Origin: Methanocaldococcus sp.
Lineage (GTDB): Archaea; AGJL01; Methanococci; Methanococcales; Methanocaldococcaceae
Direction of reading: 5' to 3'
Assembly: GCF_024490875.1 (NCBI RefSeq)
Contig: NZ_JACCLX010000007.1
Location: 40,897-104,896, forward strand
Length of the DNA: 64,000 nucleotides
Both the position numbers and the translations under genes were made by a program. Of this stretch, positions 33,055 through 44,361 are shown piece after piece; position 1 is the first letter of the stretch; every line of letters begins with the position of its first letter. The notes beneath the pieces are model-generated. The model did no database searches and was not told the origin of the DNA. It saw nothing but the letters and a program-made list of their open reading frames with translations.

Positions 33055-33621
33055 ATGAGCTTTGAAGAATTGTGGCAAAAAAATCCTATGTTAAAACCAA
33101 GAATTGAAAAAGTTGTTGTTAACTTTGGAGTAGGAGAAAGTGGAGATAGATTAACAAAAGGAGAAAAGGTTATTGAAGAGTTGACTGGACAAAAACCTAT
33201 AAGAACAAGAGCTAAGCAGACAAACCCAACATTTGGTATCAGAAAAAAATTACCTATTGGATTAAAAGTTACCCTAAGAGGTAAAAAAGCAGAAGAATTT
33301 TTAAAAAATGCTTTTGAGGCTTTCCAAAAAGAAGGTAAAAAATTATATGATTATTCATTTGATGATTATGGAAACTTCTCATTTGGTATCCACGAACATA
33401 TAGATTTTCCTGGACAAAAATATGACCCAATGATTGGAATTTTTGGGATGGATGTTTGTGTAACATTAGAGAGACCTGGATTTAGAGTAAAAAGAAGAAA
33501 AAGATGTAGAGCAAAAGTTCCAAGAAGACATAGATTAACAAGAGAAGAGGCTATTGAATTTATAGAAAAAACCTTTGGAATTAAAGTTGAGAGAGTTTTA
33601 GAGGAAGAAGAAGCACAATAA
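33055..33621 (+). CDS. rpl5: 50S ribosomal protein L5 (uL5)
   Basis: 188 residues. '[23 protein letters not shown]' and '[21 protein letters not shown]' mark uL5, the 5S rRNA binder. Ribosome site GAGGGAGAA. Very sure. Confidence 0.97.
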   Translation: MSFEELWQKNPMLKPRIEKVVVNFGVGESGDRLTKGEKVIEELTGQKPIRTRAKQTNPTFGIRKKLPIGLKVTLRGKKAEEFLKNAFEAFQKEGKKLYDYSFDDYGNFSFGIHEHIDFPGQKYDPMIGIFGMDVCVTLERPGFRVKRRKRCRAKVPRRHRLTREEAIEFIEKTFGIKVERVLEEEEAQ

Positions 33622-33638
33622 GAAAAAGGGTGATATAT

Positions 33639-33800
33639 ATGGCTAAAAAACCTTGGAAAAAAAAGTATGGATATGGTATTAGACCATGTCAAAGATGTGG
33701 TCATGTAGGACCAGGATTAATTAGGAAGTATGGATTAAACCTTTGCAGACAATGTTTTAGAGAAATAGCTCATAAATTAGGTTTTAAAAAACTTGACTAA
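33639..33800 (+). CDS. rps14: 30S ribosomal protein S14 (uS14), zinc-binding type
   Basis: 53 residues, ATG 33639 after GGGTGAT, TAA ends at 33800. Basic start '[13 protein letters not shown]', then zinc ligands 'CQRCGH' and 'CRQCFREIA'. Fills the gap between uL5 and uS8 as in other archaea; easily missed because of its size. Very sure. Confidence 0.95.
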   Translation: MAKKPWKKKYGYGIRPCQRCGHVGPGLIRKYGLNLCRQCFREIAHKLGFKKLD

Positions 33801-33850
33801 TAAAAATATTAATCTTAAAAATCATTTAAAAATTCTTTTGGAGGGAAAAC

Positions 33851-34243
33851 ATGAGTTTAATGGACCCACTAGCGAATGCATTAAATCATATTTCCAACTG
33901 TGAGAGAGTGGGTAAAAAAGTAGTGTATATAAAACCTGCATCTAAGTTAATAGGGAGAGTTTTAAAAGTTATGCAAGATCATGGCTATATAGGAGAATTT
34001 GAATTTATAGAAGATGGAAGAGGAGGAATTTATAAAGTTGAATTAGTAGGTAAGATAAACAAATGTGGTGCTATAAAGCCAAGATTTCCTGTTAAAAAAT
34101 TTGGATATGAAAAGTTTGAAAAAAGATACTTGCCAGCAAGAGATTTTGGGATTTTAATAGTTTCAACTACTCAGGGAGTTATGAGCCATGAAGAAGCAAA
34201 GAGAAAAGGGTTAGGTGGAAGATTATTAGCTTACGTCTATTAA
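33851..34243 (+). CDS. rps8: 30S ribosomal protein S8 (uS8)
   Basis: 130 residues. '[19 protein letters not shown]', '[18 protein letters not shown]' and the C-terminal '[23 protein letters not shown]' are diagnostic. Binds the central domain of 16S rRNA. Strong GGAGGG site. Very sure. Confidence 0.97.
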   Translation: MSLMDPLANALNHISNCERVGKKVVYIKPASKLIGRVLKVMQDHGYIGEFEFIEDGRGGIYKVELVGKINKCGAIKPRFPVKKFGYEKFEKRYLPARDFGILIVSTTQGVMSHEEAKRKGLGGRLLAYVY

Positions 34244-34287
34244 ACACGATTTTATTAAAAATTAAATCTATATTTTGAGGTGAGTTT

Positions 34288-34836
34288 ATGCCAGTTGCTG
34301 CCTATCTTGAAAGAAGAATTAAAATTCTAGAAAATGTTCAAGTTGAAATAAATAACAATGAAGTCGTTGTTAAAAGTGGAGGAAAAGAATTAAGAAGAAA
34401 ATTTGAACATCCAAAAATTGTAATTAAAAAAGAAGGAGATGAAATTGTTGTATCTTGCGAATACCCAAGAAGAAAAGATAAAGCAATGATTGGAACTATA
34501 ACAGCACATATAAATAATATGATTAAAGGAGTTACAGAAGGATTTACATACAAACTAAAAATTAGATATGCACACTTCCCAATGAAAGTTACTGTAAAAG
34601 GAAATGAAGTCATCATTGAAAACTTCTTAGGAGAGAAGCATCCAAGAAGAGCGAAAATCTTAGAAGGAGTTACAGTCAAAGTTAGTGGAGAAGATGTTAT
34701 AGTTACTGGAATCGATAAAGAAAAAGTAGGGCAAACTGCCGCCAATATAGAACAGGCTACAAGAATTAAAGATAAAGATCCAAGAGTTTTCCAAGATGGA
34801 ATTTATATTGTAGAAAAGGCTGGAAAGGTCATCTAA
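34288..34836 (+). CDS. rpl6: 50S ribosomal protein L6 (uL6)
   Basis: 182 residues, two tandem L6 domains; '[24 protein letters not shown]' region and '[21 protein letters not shown]' at the end. Near the factor-binding site. Very sure. Confidence 0.97.
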   Translation: MPVAAYLERRIKILENVQVEINNNEVVVKSGGKELRRKFEHPKIVIKKEGDEIVVSCEYPRRKDKAMIGTITAHINNMIKGVTEGFTYKLKIRYAHFPMKVTVKGNEVIIENFLGEKHPRRAKILEGVTVKVSGEDVIVTGIDKEKVGQTAANIEQATRIKDKDPRVFQDGIYIVEKAGKVI

Positions 34837-34860
34837 AAATTTAAATAAGAGGGAGATAAT

Positions 34861-35268
34861 ATGGATAGGCTATTAAGATTAAGATTTAAATTAAAAATGA
34901 AAAAGCCTGACTTTATAAGACAAGAGGCACACAGACATAAAAGGTTAGGAGAAAAATGGAGAAGACCTAAAGGAAGACATAGTAAGATGAGATTAAAGTG
35001 GAAAGAAAAGCCTCCTGTCGTTGAAATTGGATACAGAATGCCCAAAGCCGTTAGGGGATTACATCCTAGTGGTTTAGAGGATATTTTAGTTTATAATGTT
35101 AAAGATTTAGAAAAATTAAACCCTGAAACACAGGGAGCAAGGATTGCTTCAACAGTTGGTAAGAGAAAGAAAATTGAGATCATCAAAAGAGCAAGAGAAT
35201 TAGGAATAAGAATATTAAATATATCAGAAAAGAAACAGGAAGAATTATTAAAATTTGCTGAGAACTAA
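34861..35268 (+). CDS. rpl32e: 50S ribosomal protein L32e (eL32)
   Basis: 135 residues. '[21 protein letters not shown]', '[19 protein letters not shown]' and '[20 protein letters not shown]' are the eL32 signature. Archaeal/eukaryal-specific. Very sure. Confidence 0.96.
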   Translation: MDRLLRLRFKLKMKKPDFIRQEAHRHKRLGEKWRRPKGRHSKMRLKWKEKPPVVEIGYRMPKAVRGLHPSGLEDILVYNVKDLEKLNPETQGARIASTVGKRKKIEIIKRARELGIRILNISEKKQEELLKFAEN

Positions 35269-35313
35269 TTTTGAAAATAAAAAATAATTTGTTTTTATTA
35301 TAGGGTGATAATT

Positions 35314-35763
35314 ATGGATGTATCCATTCAAAGAAAATTAGCTGCTGAAATATTAAAATGTGGTATTGATAGAGTTTGGATAGATCCAACACAGTTAGAA
35401 AGAGTTAAAATGGCAATGACAAAAGATGATATAAGATCTTTAATTAAAGATGGTGTTATTAAGAAAAAACAGAAAAAGGGAATAAGTAGTGCAAGAGTTA
35501 AAAAATTGAAAGAACAAAAAAAGAAAGGTAGAAGAAGAGGTCCAGGTTCAAGAAGAGGGGCTGCAGGAGCAAGAACTCCCCCAAAAGAAAAATGGATGGC
35601 TACAATTAGAGCTTTAAGAAAAACATTAAAATATTTAAGAGATACTGGAAAAATCGATACAAAAGTTTATAGAAAGCTTTATAGAATGGCAAAAGGTGGA
35701 GCATTCAGAAGTAAGAGCCACCTCTTCCTATATATGAAAGAACACGACCTTTTAAAACAATAA
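35314..35763 (+). CDS. rpl19e: 50S ribosomal protein L19e (eL19)
   Basis: 149 residues from ATG 35314 (ATG 35305 is inside GGGTGATAATT). 'QRKLAAEILKCGIDRVWIDP' start, the Arg/Gly-rich 'GPGSRRGAAGARTPPKE' and a long C-terminal helix. Very sure. Confidence 0.96.
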   Translation: MDVSIQRKLAAEILKCGIDRVWIDPTQLERVKMAMTKDDIRSLIKDGVIKKKQKKGISSARVKKLKEQKKKGRRRGPGSRRGAAGARTPPKEKWMATIRALRKTLKYLRDTGKIDTKVYRKLYRMAKGGAFRSKSHLFLYMKEHDLLKQ

Positions 35764-35793
35764 ATAATTTTTAATTTAACAGGGTGAGAAGTT

Positions 35794-36381
35794 ATGGCTA
35801 CAGGTCCAACTTATAGAGTTAAATTTAGAAGAAGAAGAGAAGCAAAAACTGATTACAGAAAAAGATTAAGATTACTATTATCAAGAAAGCCAAGATTGGT
35901 CGTAAGAAAATCTTTAAATCACTGTATAGCTCAAATAGTATTGTATGATGAAAAAGGTGACAAAACAGTTGTATCTGCTCATTCAAGAGAATTAATTAAG
36001 TTAGGTTATAAAGGACATACTGGAAACTTGCCATCAGCATACTTAACAGGATACTTGTTAGGTAAAAAAGCCTTAGCTAAGGGTTATACCGAGGCAGTTT
36101 TAGATATTGGGTTGCATAGAGCTACAAAAGGAGCAGCAGTATTTGCAATGCTAAAAGGAGCCTTAGATGCTGGAATGAAAATTCCACATGGAGAGTGGAT
36201 ATTACCATCAGAAGATAGAATAAGAGGAGAACACATAAAAGCATATGCTGAGATGTTAAAAGAAGAAGATGAGGAAAAATACAAAAGACAGTTTTCAAAA
36301 TACTTAGAGAAAGGTTTAGAACCAGAAAAATTACCAGAACACTTTGAAGAAATTAAGGCAAAGATTGACAGCATGTTTTAA
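35794..36381 (+). CDS. rpl18: 50S ribosomal protein L18 (uL18)
   Basis: 195 residues, archaeal long form: '[22 protein letters not shown]', '[17 protein letters not shown]' and '[22 protein letters not shown]'-type core. Binds 5S rRNA. Very sure. Confidence 0.96.
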   Translation: MATGPTYRVKFRRRREAKTDYRKRLRLLLSRKPRLVVRKSLNHCIAQIVLYDEKGDKTVVSAHSRELIKLGYKGHTGNLPSAYLTGYLLGKKALAKGYTEAVLDIGLHRATKGAAVFAMLKGALDAGMKIPHGEWILPSEDRIRGEHIKAYAEMLKEEDEEKYKRQFSKYLEKGLEPEKLPEHFEEIKAKIDSMF

Positions 36382-36390
36382 GGTGAGATA

Positions 36391-37044
36391 ATGAGATTTA
36401 ATATAGATGAGTGGGAACCAAAAACAACCATTGGAAAGATGGTTAAAGAAGGACAAATAACAGACATTGATTACATATTAGACAATAACTTACCAATATT
36501 AGAGCCTGAAATTGTTGATGCACTCCTTCCAGATTTGGAAGAGAAAGTTTTAGATGTAAAGTTAGTTCAAAGAATGCACAAGTCTGGTAGAAGAGCAAGA
36601 TTTAGAGCAACTGTTGTTGTAGGAAACAGAAATGGTTATGTTGGTGTAGGAAAAGGTAAGGCTAAAGAAGTAGGACCAGCAATAAGAAAAGCTATAGCTC
36701 AAGCAAAGAAAAATATTATTAGAGTTAAGAGAGGTTGTGGTTCCTGGGAGTGTGGTTGTGGAACTCCTCACTCAATTCCATACAAAGGATATGGAAAGTG
36801 TGGAAGTACTGCAATAGAGATATTACCTGCACCAAAAGGTGTTGGATTAGTTGCTGGAGATGTCGCTAAGGCAGTTTTAGGATTAGCAGGAATTAAAGAT
36901 GTTTGGACAAAAACATTTGGAGAAACAAGAACTACTTACAACTTTGCAATGGCTACATTTGAAGCTTTAAAGAGTTTGAATTTTATAAGAGTTATGGAGA
37001 AAAGTAAAAAGAAATTAGGGATCATTGAAGGAAGAGTATTATAA
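36391..37044 (+). CDS. rps5: 30S ribosomal protein S5 (uS5)
   Basis: 217 residues. Double-stranded-RNA-like domain '[29 protein letters not shown]' region, Cys-rich '[10 protein letters not shown]' loop found in archaeal uS5, and '[23 protein letters not shown]'. mRNA entry tunnel. Very sure. Confidence 0.97.
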   Translation: MRFNIDEWEPKTTIGKMVKEGQITDIDYILDNNLPILEPEIVDALLPDLEEKVLDVKLVQRMHKSGRRARFRATVVVGNRNGYVGVGKGKAKEVGPAIRKAIAQAKKNIIRVKRGCGSWECGCGTPHSIPYKGYGKCGSTAIEILPAPKGVGLVAGDVAKAVLGLAGIKDVWTKTFGETRTTYNFAMATFEALKSLNFIRVMEKSKKKLGIIEGRVL

Positions 37045-37104
37045 ATCATTTTATTTCGAAAACTGACTATTTTAATTAATATTTTAATAATTAAGGTGAG
37101 AAAT

Positions 37105-37569
37105 ATGGCTTATGCTGTTATTAGAATAAGAGGAAGAATTGGTGTAAGGAGAGATATAGCAGACACCTTAAAAATGTTAAGGTTACATAAGGTTAATCAT
37201 TGTGTGATTGTTCCAGAAACAGATACATTTAAAGGAATGTTACAAAAAGTTAAGGATTATGTAACATGGGGAGAAATTGATAAAGATACTTTAACTAAAT
37301 TAATCTTAAAAAGAGGTAGGCTTCCAGGAAATAAAAGAGTTACTCCAGAAATCATAAAGGAATTAACTGGAATGGAAGTTGAAGAGTTAGCAGAAAAACT
37401 TATAAAAGGAGAAATTAAATTAAAAGAAACTCCCTTGAAACCTGTATTTAGATTACATCCACCAAGAAAAGGATTCGAAAGAAAGGGTGTTAAAAAACCA
37501 TTTAGTGCTGGGGGAGCCTTAGGATACAGAGGAGAAAAGATTAACGAACTTTTAGAAAAAATGATGTAA
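37105..37569 (+). CDS. rpl30: 50S ribosomal protein L30 (uL30)
   Basis: 154 residues from ATG 37105 after AAGGTGAG. '[22 protein letters not shown]', '[18 protein letters not shown]' and '[18 protein letters not shown]' are typical of the long archaeal uL30. Very sure. Confidence 0.96.
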   Translation: MAYAVIRIRGRIGVRRDIADTLKMLRLHKVNHCVIVPETDTFKGMLQKVKDYVTWGEIDKDTLTKLILKRGRLPGNKRVTPEIIKELTGMEVEELAEKLIKGEIKLKETPLKPVFRLHPPRKGFERKGVKKPFSAGGALGYRGEKINELLEKMM

Positions 37570-37579
37570 GGTGATATTT

Positions 37580-38011
37580 ATGATTAGAAAAAAAAGAAAA
37601 GTTAAGAAAATTAGAGGTTCAAGAACGTGTGGTGGAGGTAGCCACAAAAAGAGAAGAGGAGCTGGAAACAGAGGGGGTAGAGGTTTAGCAGGAGGACACA
37701 AACACAAATGGACATGGATTATAAAATATGAGCCAGATCACTTTGGTAAATATGGATTTAAGAGACATCCAAGTTTAGTCAAAAAATTAAAGACAATTAA
37801 TGTTGGAGAGCTTGAAGAAATTGTATTAAAAAATCCAGATAAATTCGAAAAAGAAGATGGAAAGTATGTTGTAGATGTTATAGAATTAGGATATGAGAAA
37901 GTTTTGGGTAAAGGAAAAATAACAATTCCAATGATTGTCAAAGCAATTGAAGTTTCAGAAAAAGCAAGAGAAAAAATTGAATCTGTTGGTGGAGAAGTTG
38001 TAGAACTATAA
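37580..38011 (+). CDS. rpl15: 50S ribosomal protein L15 (uL15)
   Basis: 143 residues from ATG 37580, the ATG 37571 being inside the ribosome site. Basic, Gly-rich start ('GSRTCGGGSHKKRRGAGNRGGRG') and 'VLGKGKITIPMIVKAIEVSEKA'. Last ribosomal gene before secY. Very sure. Confidence 0.97.
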   Translation: MIRKKRKVKKIRGSRTCGGGSHKKRRGAGNRGGRGLAGGHKHKWTWIIKYEPDHFGKYGFKRHPSLVKKLKTINVGELEEIVLKNPDKFEKEDGKYVVDVIELGYEKVLGKGKITIPMIVKAIEVSEKAREKIESVGGEVVEL

Positions 38012-38050
38012 AATTTTCTTATTTTTTATTTATTTTTTATTTATTAATTC
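38012..38050 (+). terminator. T-rich run after the ribosomal protein genes
   Basis: Several T tracts follow the uL15 stop before the secY promoter region; archaeal RNA polymerase stops at such tracts. Pattern only. Confidence 0.35.
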
Positions 38051-38056
38051 AAATTA

Positions 38057-38110
38057 TTAAAGATTGCAATCTCTTAAAATTTTTTTGATAAAATATTTAT
38101 ATAAATTTTA
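38057..38110 (+). promoter_or_regulatory. secY promoter with upstream palindrome
   Basis: TATA element 'TATTTATATAAATTTT' at 38093-38108. About 20 bases before it is a perfect 12-bp palindrome AGATTGCAATCT (38061-38072), flanked by TTAA on both sides, a possible operator. Confidence 0.5.
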
Positions 38111-38174
38111 AGACTATTTATTACAATTCTTTAATATTAATAAGGTAGTTTTTAATGTTTAAAAAGGTGAGATG

Positions 38175-39497
38175 TTGGAAGAATTTATGAAAAAACTAAT
38201 TCCTATATTAGAAAAAATTCCTGAAGTGGAATTACCAATTAGAGAACTCTCCTTCAAAGAAAAACTTAAATGGACTGGAATAGCACTAGTTTTATATTTC
38301 ATTATGGGAACTATTGATGTTTATACAGGGGGAGCCCAAATCCCTGCAATATTTCAATTTTGGCAAACAGTTACTGCATCCAGAATAGGAACATTGATTA
38401 CATTAGGTATTGGTCCAATTGTTACTGCTGGTATTATTATGCAGTTATTAGTTGGTTCAGGAATAATCAAAATGGACTTGTCAATTCCTGAAAATAGGGC
38501 CTTATTTCAAGGTTGTCAAAAACTATTATCTATAATAATGTGTTTTGTTGAGGCAGTTATGTTTGTTGGTGCTGGAGCTTTTGGACATCTACCTATTTTA
38601 TTGGCACTTTTAGTAATTATACAAATAGCAATAGGTTCGATAATTTTAATATATTTAGATGAAATAGTTTCAAAGTATGGAATTGGTTCTGGAATTGGAT
38701 TATTTATTGCCGCAGGAGTTTCACAGGTAATATTTGTTGGAGCATTTGGTCCTGAAGGATATTTATGGAGATTTTTTGGAAGTCTAATTAATGGAATGCC
38801 TAATTTTGAATATCTTGCACCAATACTTGGAACTATAATTGTATTCTTAATGGTTGTTTATGCTGAATGTTTAAGAGTAGAAATTCCTTTAGCTCATGGT
38901 AGAATTAAAGGTGCTGTTGGTAAATACCCTATAAGATTTGTTTATACTTCAAACATTCCAGTAATCTTATCTGCGGCATTATTTGCTAATATTCAACTCT
39001 GGGGATTAGTGTTAAGTAGATTAGGTATCCCATTACTTGGACACTATGTAAATGGAAGACCTGTTGATGGAATAGCATATTATTTATCAACACCTTATGG
39101 ACTAACAAGTGTATTTACAGATCCTCTCCATGCGTTAGTATATATGATAGCAATGATAGTTTGTTGTATATTCTTTGGTATATTTTGGGTAGAAACTACT
39201 GGATTAGATCCAAAGAGTATGGCTAAAAGAATTGGCTCATTGGGTATGGCTATTAAAGGATTTAGAAAAAGTGAAAAGGCTATCGAGCAGAGATTGAGAA
39301 GATACATACCTCCATTAACTGTAATGAGTTCAGCCTTCGTCGGATTTTTAGCCGCTATAGCTGATTTTATTGGAGCATTAGGTGGAGGAACTGGGGTTTT
39401 ATTAACAGTATCTATCGTGTATAGAATGTATGAACAAATTTTAAAAGATAAGGTAAAAGAGTTACATCCATCCTTAGCAAAATTATTAAATAAGTAA
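38175..39497 (+). CDS. secY: Protein translocase subunit SecY
   Basis: Central pore of the Sec61/SecYEG translocon, ten membrane helices. 'GAQIPAIFQFWQTVTASRIGTL', 'AHGRIKGAVGKYPIRFVYTSNIPV' and 'GGGTGVLLTVSIVYRMYEQ' match archaeal SecY. Start is uncertain: ATG 38172 abuts the GGTGA site, TTG 38175 has the usual 4-base spacing, and ATG 38187 gives the start commonly used for M. jannaschii SecY but is 16 bases away. Very sure of identity. Confidence 0.96.
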   Translation: MEEFMKKLIPILEKIPEVELPIRELSFKEKLKWTGIALVLYFIMGTIDVYTGGAQIPAIFQFWQTVTASRIGTLITLGIGPIVTAGIIMQLLVGSGIIKMDLSIPENRALFQGCQKLLSIIMCFVEAVMFVGAGAFGHLPILLALLVIIQIAIGSIILIYLDEIVSKYGIGSGIGLFIAAGVSQVIFVGAFGPEGYLWRFFGSLINGMPNFEYLAPILGTIIVFLMVVYAECLRVEIPLAHGRIKGAVGKYPIRFVYTSNIPVILSAALFANIQLWGLVLSRLGIPLLGHYVNGRPVDGIAYYLSTPYGLTSVFTDPLHALVYMIAMIVCCIFFGIFWVETTGLDPKSMAKRIGSLGMAIKGFRKSEKAIEQRLRRYIPPLTVMSSAFVGFLAAIADFIGALGGGTGVLLTVSIVYRMYEQILKDKVKELHPSLAKLLNK

Positions 39498-39542
39498 TAA
39501 TATTTAATCTAAAAATTTAGGCATGGTTAAATTATGAGGTGA

Positions 39543-40127
<585 letters not shown>

Positions 40128-40154
40128 CTTAAATACAATTTTTAAGGTGAATCT

Positions 40155-40751
40155 ATGTTTGAATCAATAACAAATATCTTTTATAATAGTTTAGACGCAA
40201 TTTTTATGCCAATAATAAAAGTTCTACCACCTGCCATAGCAATTTTAGTTATTGCTATAATTGTATCTTTAATTGTTAATATTGCTACAAAACTTTTAGT
40301 AGATCAAGAAAAAGTTGCTAAATTAAAAAAGGAAATTCAAGAATATCAAATTAAAATGAAAAAAATGGCAAAAAATCCAGAGATGTTAGAAAAACTTCAA
40401 GAGGAACAACAGAAATACATGCAAATGAGTGCTGAATTGATGAAAATGAGTTTTAAGCCAATGATATATACATGGGTCCCAATAATTTTAATATTTATTT
40501 ATTTGAGACATGTCTATGGATTTGGAGGAGTTTATATGGAATTACATCCTAATTGGAATGGTGTTGTAGTATATTTACCAATAATATTATCTAAGATTCT
40601 CTTGATTAATTTCTGGCATTGGTTAGGATCATTAATTTACAAAGGAGGATTTAAAATAGTGTCTAATACAGCCTTAGGATGGTTAGGGTGGTATATACTT
40701 TGTTCATTTGCAACATCAACAGTTTTAAGAAAAATATTTGGAATAAAATAA
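40155..40751 (+). CDS. DUF106 membrane protein, EMC3/YidC/Oxa1 superfamily
   Basis: 198 residues: N-terminal membrane helix ('[22 protein letters not shown]'), a charged coiled coil about 60-105, and further helices around '[15 protein letters not shown]' and the C-terminus ('[16 protein letters not shown]'). Member of the archaeal Oxa1-like insertase group that helps insert membrane proteins at the Sec site, which fits its place next to secY. Family sure, activity inferred. Confidence 0.85.
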   Translation: MFESITNIFYNSLDAIFMPIIKVLPPAIAILVIAIIVSLIVNIATKLLVDQEKVAKLKKEIQEYQIKMKKMAKNPEMLEKLQEEQQKYMQMSAELMKMSFKPMIYTWVPIILIFIYLRHVYGFGGVYMELHPNWNGVVVYLPIILSKILLINFWHWLGSLIYKGGFKIVSNTALGWLGWYILCSFATSTVLRKIFGIK

Positions 40752-40759
40752 ACTTTATT

Positions 40760-41365
40760 TTACTCTTTAACATCTTCATAAGATTCTACGTAATTTTTAT
40801 TATTTTCATTACTATCCTCTATACTTAATTGTTTTTCTTCAACTTTTTTACACTTTTTCTTTTTCTCTAACTTTTCTTTATCTAATTGAAACTCTTCTCC
40901 GATTTTTATAACATAATCAGCAATATTTTGCAAAGCCTTTGAAAATCCAGGTTCAGCCCCAATAACAATAACTTTTTTCCCTCTCTCTTTTGCCTTTCTA
41001 ATTGCTGGAAGAAAATCTGCATCTCTTGTTACATAGGCAATAGTATCAATATTTGGATTAAACACTAATTCGGTGGCATCAACAGCCATTTCAACATCTA
41101 CATCTCCAGCAGAAATTTTTGGTTCAAATCCTTGATTTATAACGGCCTCTATTAATTTATCTGACGCATATTGATTTAAATAAACTCTACCTATAACAAT
41201 GTCTCCAAATTCACTTAAAACTTCTCTAATTTTATCTAAATCAATATTAAACTCTTTTCTAAGCATATTGGGTCCATCAATTAACAGTGCAATTCTATGC
41301 TCTCCTTTCCTTTTTAATGCCTTTTCGTAAATTTTACTTGTCAAATTTTCTAACTTTTTCCACAT
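40760..41365 (-). CDS. NYN-domain (PIN-like) nuclease-family protein
   Basis: 201 residues. '[17 protein letters not shown]', '[32 protein letters not shown]' region and '[17 protein letters not shown]' form the LabA/NYN fold with its acidic residues (Asp in [17 protein letters not shown]), so a metal-dependent RNase is plausible. Lys/Glu-rich tail from about 160. Convergent with the DUF106 gene. Confidence 0.8.
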   Translation of the reverse strand: MWKKLENLTSKIYEKALKRKGEHRIALLIDGPNMLRKEFNIDLDKIREVLSEFGDIVIGRVYLNQYASDKLIEAVINQGFEPKISAGDVDVEMAVDATELVFNPNIDTIAYVTRDADFLPAIRKAKERGKKVIVIGAEPGFSKALQNIADYVIKIGEEFQLDKEKLEKKKKCKKVEEKQLSIEDSNENNKNYVESYEDVKE

Positions 41366-41515
41366 AATTTCACCAACATAAAAATAGTTTATTTTAACAT
41401 TATTATATTATTTAATAAAATTATGCAAATCTAACAATATATAAGTAATATAAAAAGATTACAAAAAAATGATATATATAACTAAGAATAAATAGATTTC
41501 TTGAGGTGATAATTT

Positions 41516-41812
41516 ATGTATATTTGCCCATACTGTGGAGGAGATTGTGTAAATGATGAAGCAGTTGCTCTTTATTTAGTAATAGTTAAAAAATTTTTCA
41601 AATATCAAAATACAGAGAGTGACATAACATTTGAAAGATTTCCAACAGTTGGCGAAGTTGGTGAATGCAAGAAAACTGGAGAAAAAATATATTTTTGTCC
41701 ATACTGTAAGAGACCATTTAAGGCATACTATGAACTTGAAAAGGTTACTATAAATTGTCCAAACTGTAATAAAACTCTTTGCATTCCTCCAACAAATAGA
41801 ACTTTCTGCTAA
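41516..41812 (+). CDS. Zinc-ribbon protein, 98 residues
   Basis: Three C-x-x-C pairs ('MYICPYCGGDC', 'FCPYCKRPF', 'NCPNCNKTLC') imply two zinc sites around a helical middle. Starts after GAGGTGATAA; its stop overlaps that of dph2 by four bases on the other strand. No function recognised. Confidence 0.75.
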   Translation: MYICPYCGGDCVNDEAVALYLVIVKKFFKYQNTESDITFERFPTVGEVGECKKTGEKIYFCPYCKRPFKAYYELEKVTINCPNCNKTLCIPPTNRTFC

Positions 41813-42783
41813 TAAAAATCCTCTTTTTTTATTTCATCAAATTTATAATTTAATGAGTTATTTAAAAATAGTTTAAACTCCTCTGGTGTATATATAGGCT
41901 TTTTATATAAAATATAATCATCTAAGACTATCCTTGGACATGCTACAATTATATAGCAATCTAAATCATAGAATAATATTTCCGGAGACACATTATCAAC
42001 AATAATTGGGAGATAATTTATATTATTTTTTTCTAATAGTTTTGTAATTTCATCAAAAACCTTTTTTCTAAACTGTCCCTTTTTTACTGATAAGACAACT
42101 CCCACTTTTTTTGGCTTATTTAACATTAACTTAGTTATTGCTGTAATTCTTTTCTTTATAAACTTATTAACCTCTTCCTTAGAAATTTTATCAAAATATT
42201 TAGAAATAGGATTGTATATATAAACTTCTTTTTGATATTTGTATGCTAACATTAAAGGATGAAATCTCCCAGTTCCAACGAATAAAATAATGTCTTCATC
42301 TTTAATTTCTCCTCTGCAACCTAAGATTATATAAGGATTAAATTTTTTTAAAAGTTTTTTATATTGAACAGTTGTAGTTACTGCCACTTTTTTTCCTTCT
42401 AAATTATACTTATTTATAAAGTTTTCTATGTCATTTAGTATTTTATTCTCATCTTCTTTATCAAATATATGATATGTAGGAATAAATAAAGTTTTAATTT
42501 CTGGTTTGGCATATTCAAGTTCTTCATGTCCATAATGAACAATTAAATCAACATCTAATTTTTTAACATAATCATCAATTAAATCACAGGCTCCAAAGCA
42601 AGAATTCCCCCATAAAAACAATTCAACATTTTTTCCTTTATTCTTAAAATATTTTTTAATTTTTTCAATCTCTTTTTCAACATATAATTTTAAGCCTTCA
42701 GGCGATTGAAATACAATTTTAGGACATTTTTTATTTAAATTCTCTATCTCTTTTATAACTTTATTAGTCTCTAAGTCAAACAT
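41809..42783 (-). CDS. dph2: Diphthamide synthase subunit Dph2 (radical SAM-like)
   Basis: 324 residues from ATG 42783. Archaeal Dph2 cuts SAM with a 4Fe-4S cluster to put a 3-amino-3-carboxypropyl group on the His of aEF2. The three cluster cysteines are visible, one per domain: 'GNSCFGACD', 'ILGCRGEI' and 'VACPRIV'. 'VHYGHEEL' and 'FVGTGRFHPLML' are typical. Very sure. Confidence 0.93.
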   Translation of the reverse strand: MFDLETNKVIKEIENLNKKCPKIVFQSPEGLKLYVEKEIEKIKKYFKNKGKNVELFLWGNSCFGACDLIDDYVKKLDVDLIVHYGHEELEYAKPEIKTLFIPTYHIFDKEDENKILNDIENFINKYNLEGKKVAVTTTVQYKKLLKKFNPYIILGCRGEIKDEDIILFVGTGRFHPLMLAYKYQKEVYIYNPISKYFDKISKEEVNKFIKKRITAITKLMLNKPKKVGVVLSVKKGQFRKKVFDEITKLLEKNNINYLPIIVDNVSPEILFYDLDCYIIVACPRIVLDDYILYKKPIYTPEEFKLFLNNSLNYKFDEIKKEDFY

Positions 42784-42867
42784 AAGTATCACACAAATCA
42801 ATTTTAATTTATTTATATAAAAATTAAAAATAAAGAAGTTATTAGATTAATAAGTTTGGTGAATCAA

Positions 42868-44343
42868 ATGGCAAAGTTTATAATGGTAGTTGGAACATCA
42901 TCTAACAGTGGAAAAACTACAATAGCCGCAGGATTGTGTAGGCTTTTAGCAAATAAAGGTTATAAAGTGGCCCCATTTAAATCTCAAAATATGAGTTTAA
43001 ATTCAAGAGTAACAAAAGAAGATGGAGAAATTGCAATGGCTCAATATACACAAAGTTTAGCATCCAGAGTTGAGCCATCTGTTCATTTTAATCCAATACT
43101 ATTAAAACCAAAAGGAAATTTTATATCACAGGTTATAGTTCATGGAAAGGTTTATAAAGATATGGACTACAATGAATATAGAAGAAATAAAAATTTCTTT
43201 TTGAAAAAAATTAAAGAAAGTTTAGAAATTTTAAATAAGGAGTATGATTATGTAGTTATGGAAGGTGCAGGAAGTTGTTGTGAAATAAATTTATTAAAGG
43301 ATGATATAGCAAATCTAAGAATTGCAGAAATGGTTAATGCTAATGCAATTTTAGTTGCAGACATTGATAGAGGAGGAGTTTTCGCCTCAATCTATGGAAC
43401 TATAAAACTACTCCCAAAAAAATGGAGAAATCTTATTAAAGGTATTATAATAAATAAATTTAGGGGAAATATTGATGTTTTAAAAGATGGAATTGAGAAG
43501 ATTGAAGAATTAACAGGAATTCCAGTTTTAGGCGTTATGCCTTATGATGAAAATCTTGTATTACCAGAGGAAGATAGTCAGGCATTACAAAACATAAGAA
43601 GTTTTGGAAATGCTAAGAGTGGAGTTGAAGTTAATGTTGTTAGATTTTCAAAAATATCTAATTTTACTGATTTAGACCCTTTAAGATACGACGCATTAAT
43701 AAAATTTATTGACTTCAAAGATGACATTACTGGGGATATTTTAATTTTCCCAGGATCAAGAAGTTCAACGAAAGAGGCATATTATTTAAAAGAAAATAAT
43801 TTTGATGAAAAGATTTTAGAATTTTTAAAAGATGGTGGAATAGTTATTGGAATATGTGGAGGTTATCAAGTTTTAGGGAAAAAACTCATTGATAAAGATT
43901 TTAAAGAGTCAGATATTGGAAGTATCGAAGGTTTAAATATTTTTGACGCTAAAACATACTTTGGAAATGACAAGGTTGTTAAAAACTCTTATGGCTATTT
44001 AGATATAGATGATAAAACATTTAAAGTTTGTGGTTATGAGATTCACGAAGGAATTACATACAGTAAAGAAAAACCTCTTATAAAAATCGAAAGAGGTTTT
44101 GGAAACTGTGGTAATGGATTTGATGGCTCAATTAAAAAAATTGGTGATGGTTTAGTTATAGGAACTTACTTCCATGGAATTTTTGAAAATTATAAATTTA
44201 GGAACTATATTATTAACAAAATTAGAGAGAAAAAAGGTTTAGAGAAAATTGAAGGAGATTTATATAAAGATAGCATAGAAAAAAGTTTAAACTACTTTGC
44301 CAAAGTTTTAGAAAAAAATGTGGATTTATCTCAAATAATTTAG
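42868..44343 (+). CDS. cobQ: Cobyric acid synthase (adenosylcobyrate amidotransferase)
   Basis: 491 residues from ATG 42868 (TTG 42856 precedes the GGTGA site). N-terminal ATPase '[16 protein letters not shown]', 'KSQNMSLNS' and '[11 protein letters not shown]'; C-terminal class I glutaminase with nucleophile Cys in '[10 protein letters not shown]' and His in 'TYFHGIFEN'. Adds amides b, d, e and g to the corrin ring. Very sure. Confidence 0.95.
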   Translation: MAKFIMVVGTSSNSGKTTIAAGLCRLLANKGYKVAPFKSQNMSLNSRVTKEDGEIAMAQYTQSLASRVEPSVHFNPILLKPKGNFISQVIVHGKVYKDMDYNEYRRNKNFFLKKIKESLEILNKEYDYVVMEGAGSCCEINLLKDDIANLRIAEMVNANAILVADIDRGGVFASIYGTIKLLPKKWRNLIKGIIINKFRGNIDVLKDGIEKIEELTGIPVLGVMPYDENLVLPEEDSQALQNIRSFGNAKSGVEVNVVRFSKISNFTDLDPLRYDALIKFIDFKDDITGDILIFPGSRSSTKEAYYLKENNFDEKILEFLKDGGIVIGICGGYQVLGKKLIDKDFKESDIGSIEGLNIFDAKTYFGNDKVVKNSYGYLDIDDKTFKVCGYEIHEGITYSKEKPLIKIERGFGNCGNGFDGSIKKIGDGLVIGTYFHGIFENYKFRNYIINKIREKKGLEKIEGDLYKDSIEKSLNYFAKVLEKNVDLSQII

Positions 44344-44361
44344 TTTTTTAGAGGGATTAAT

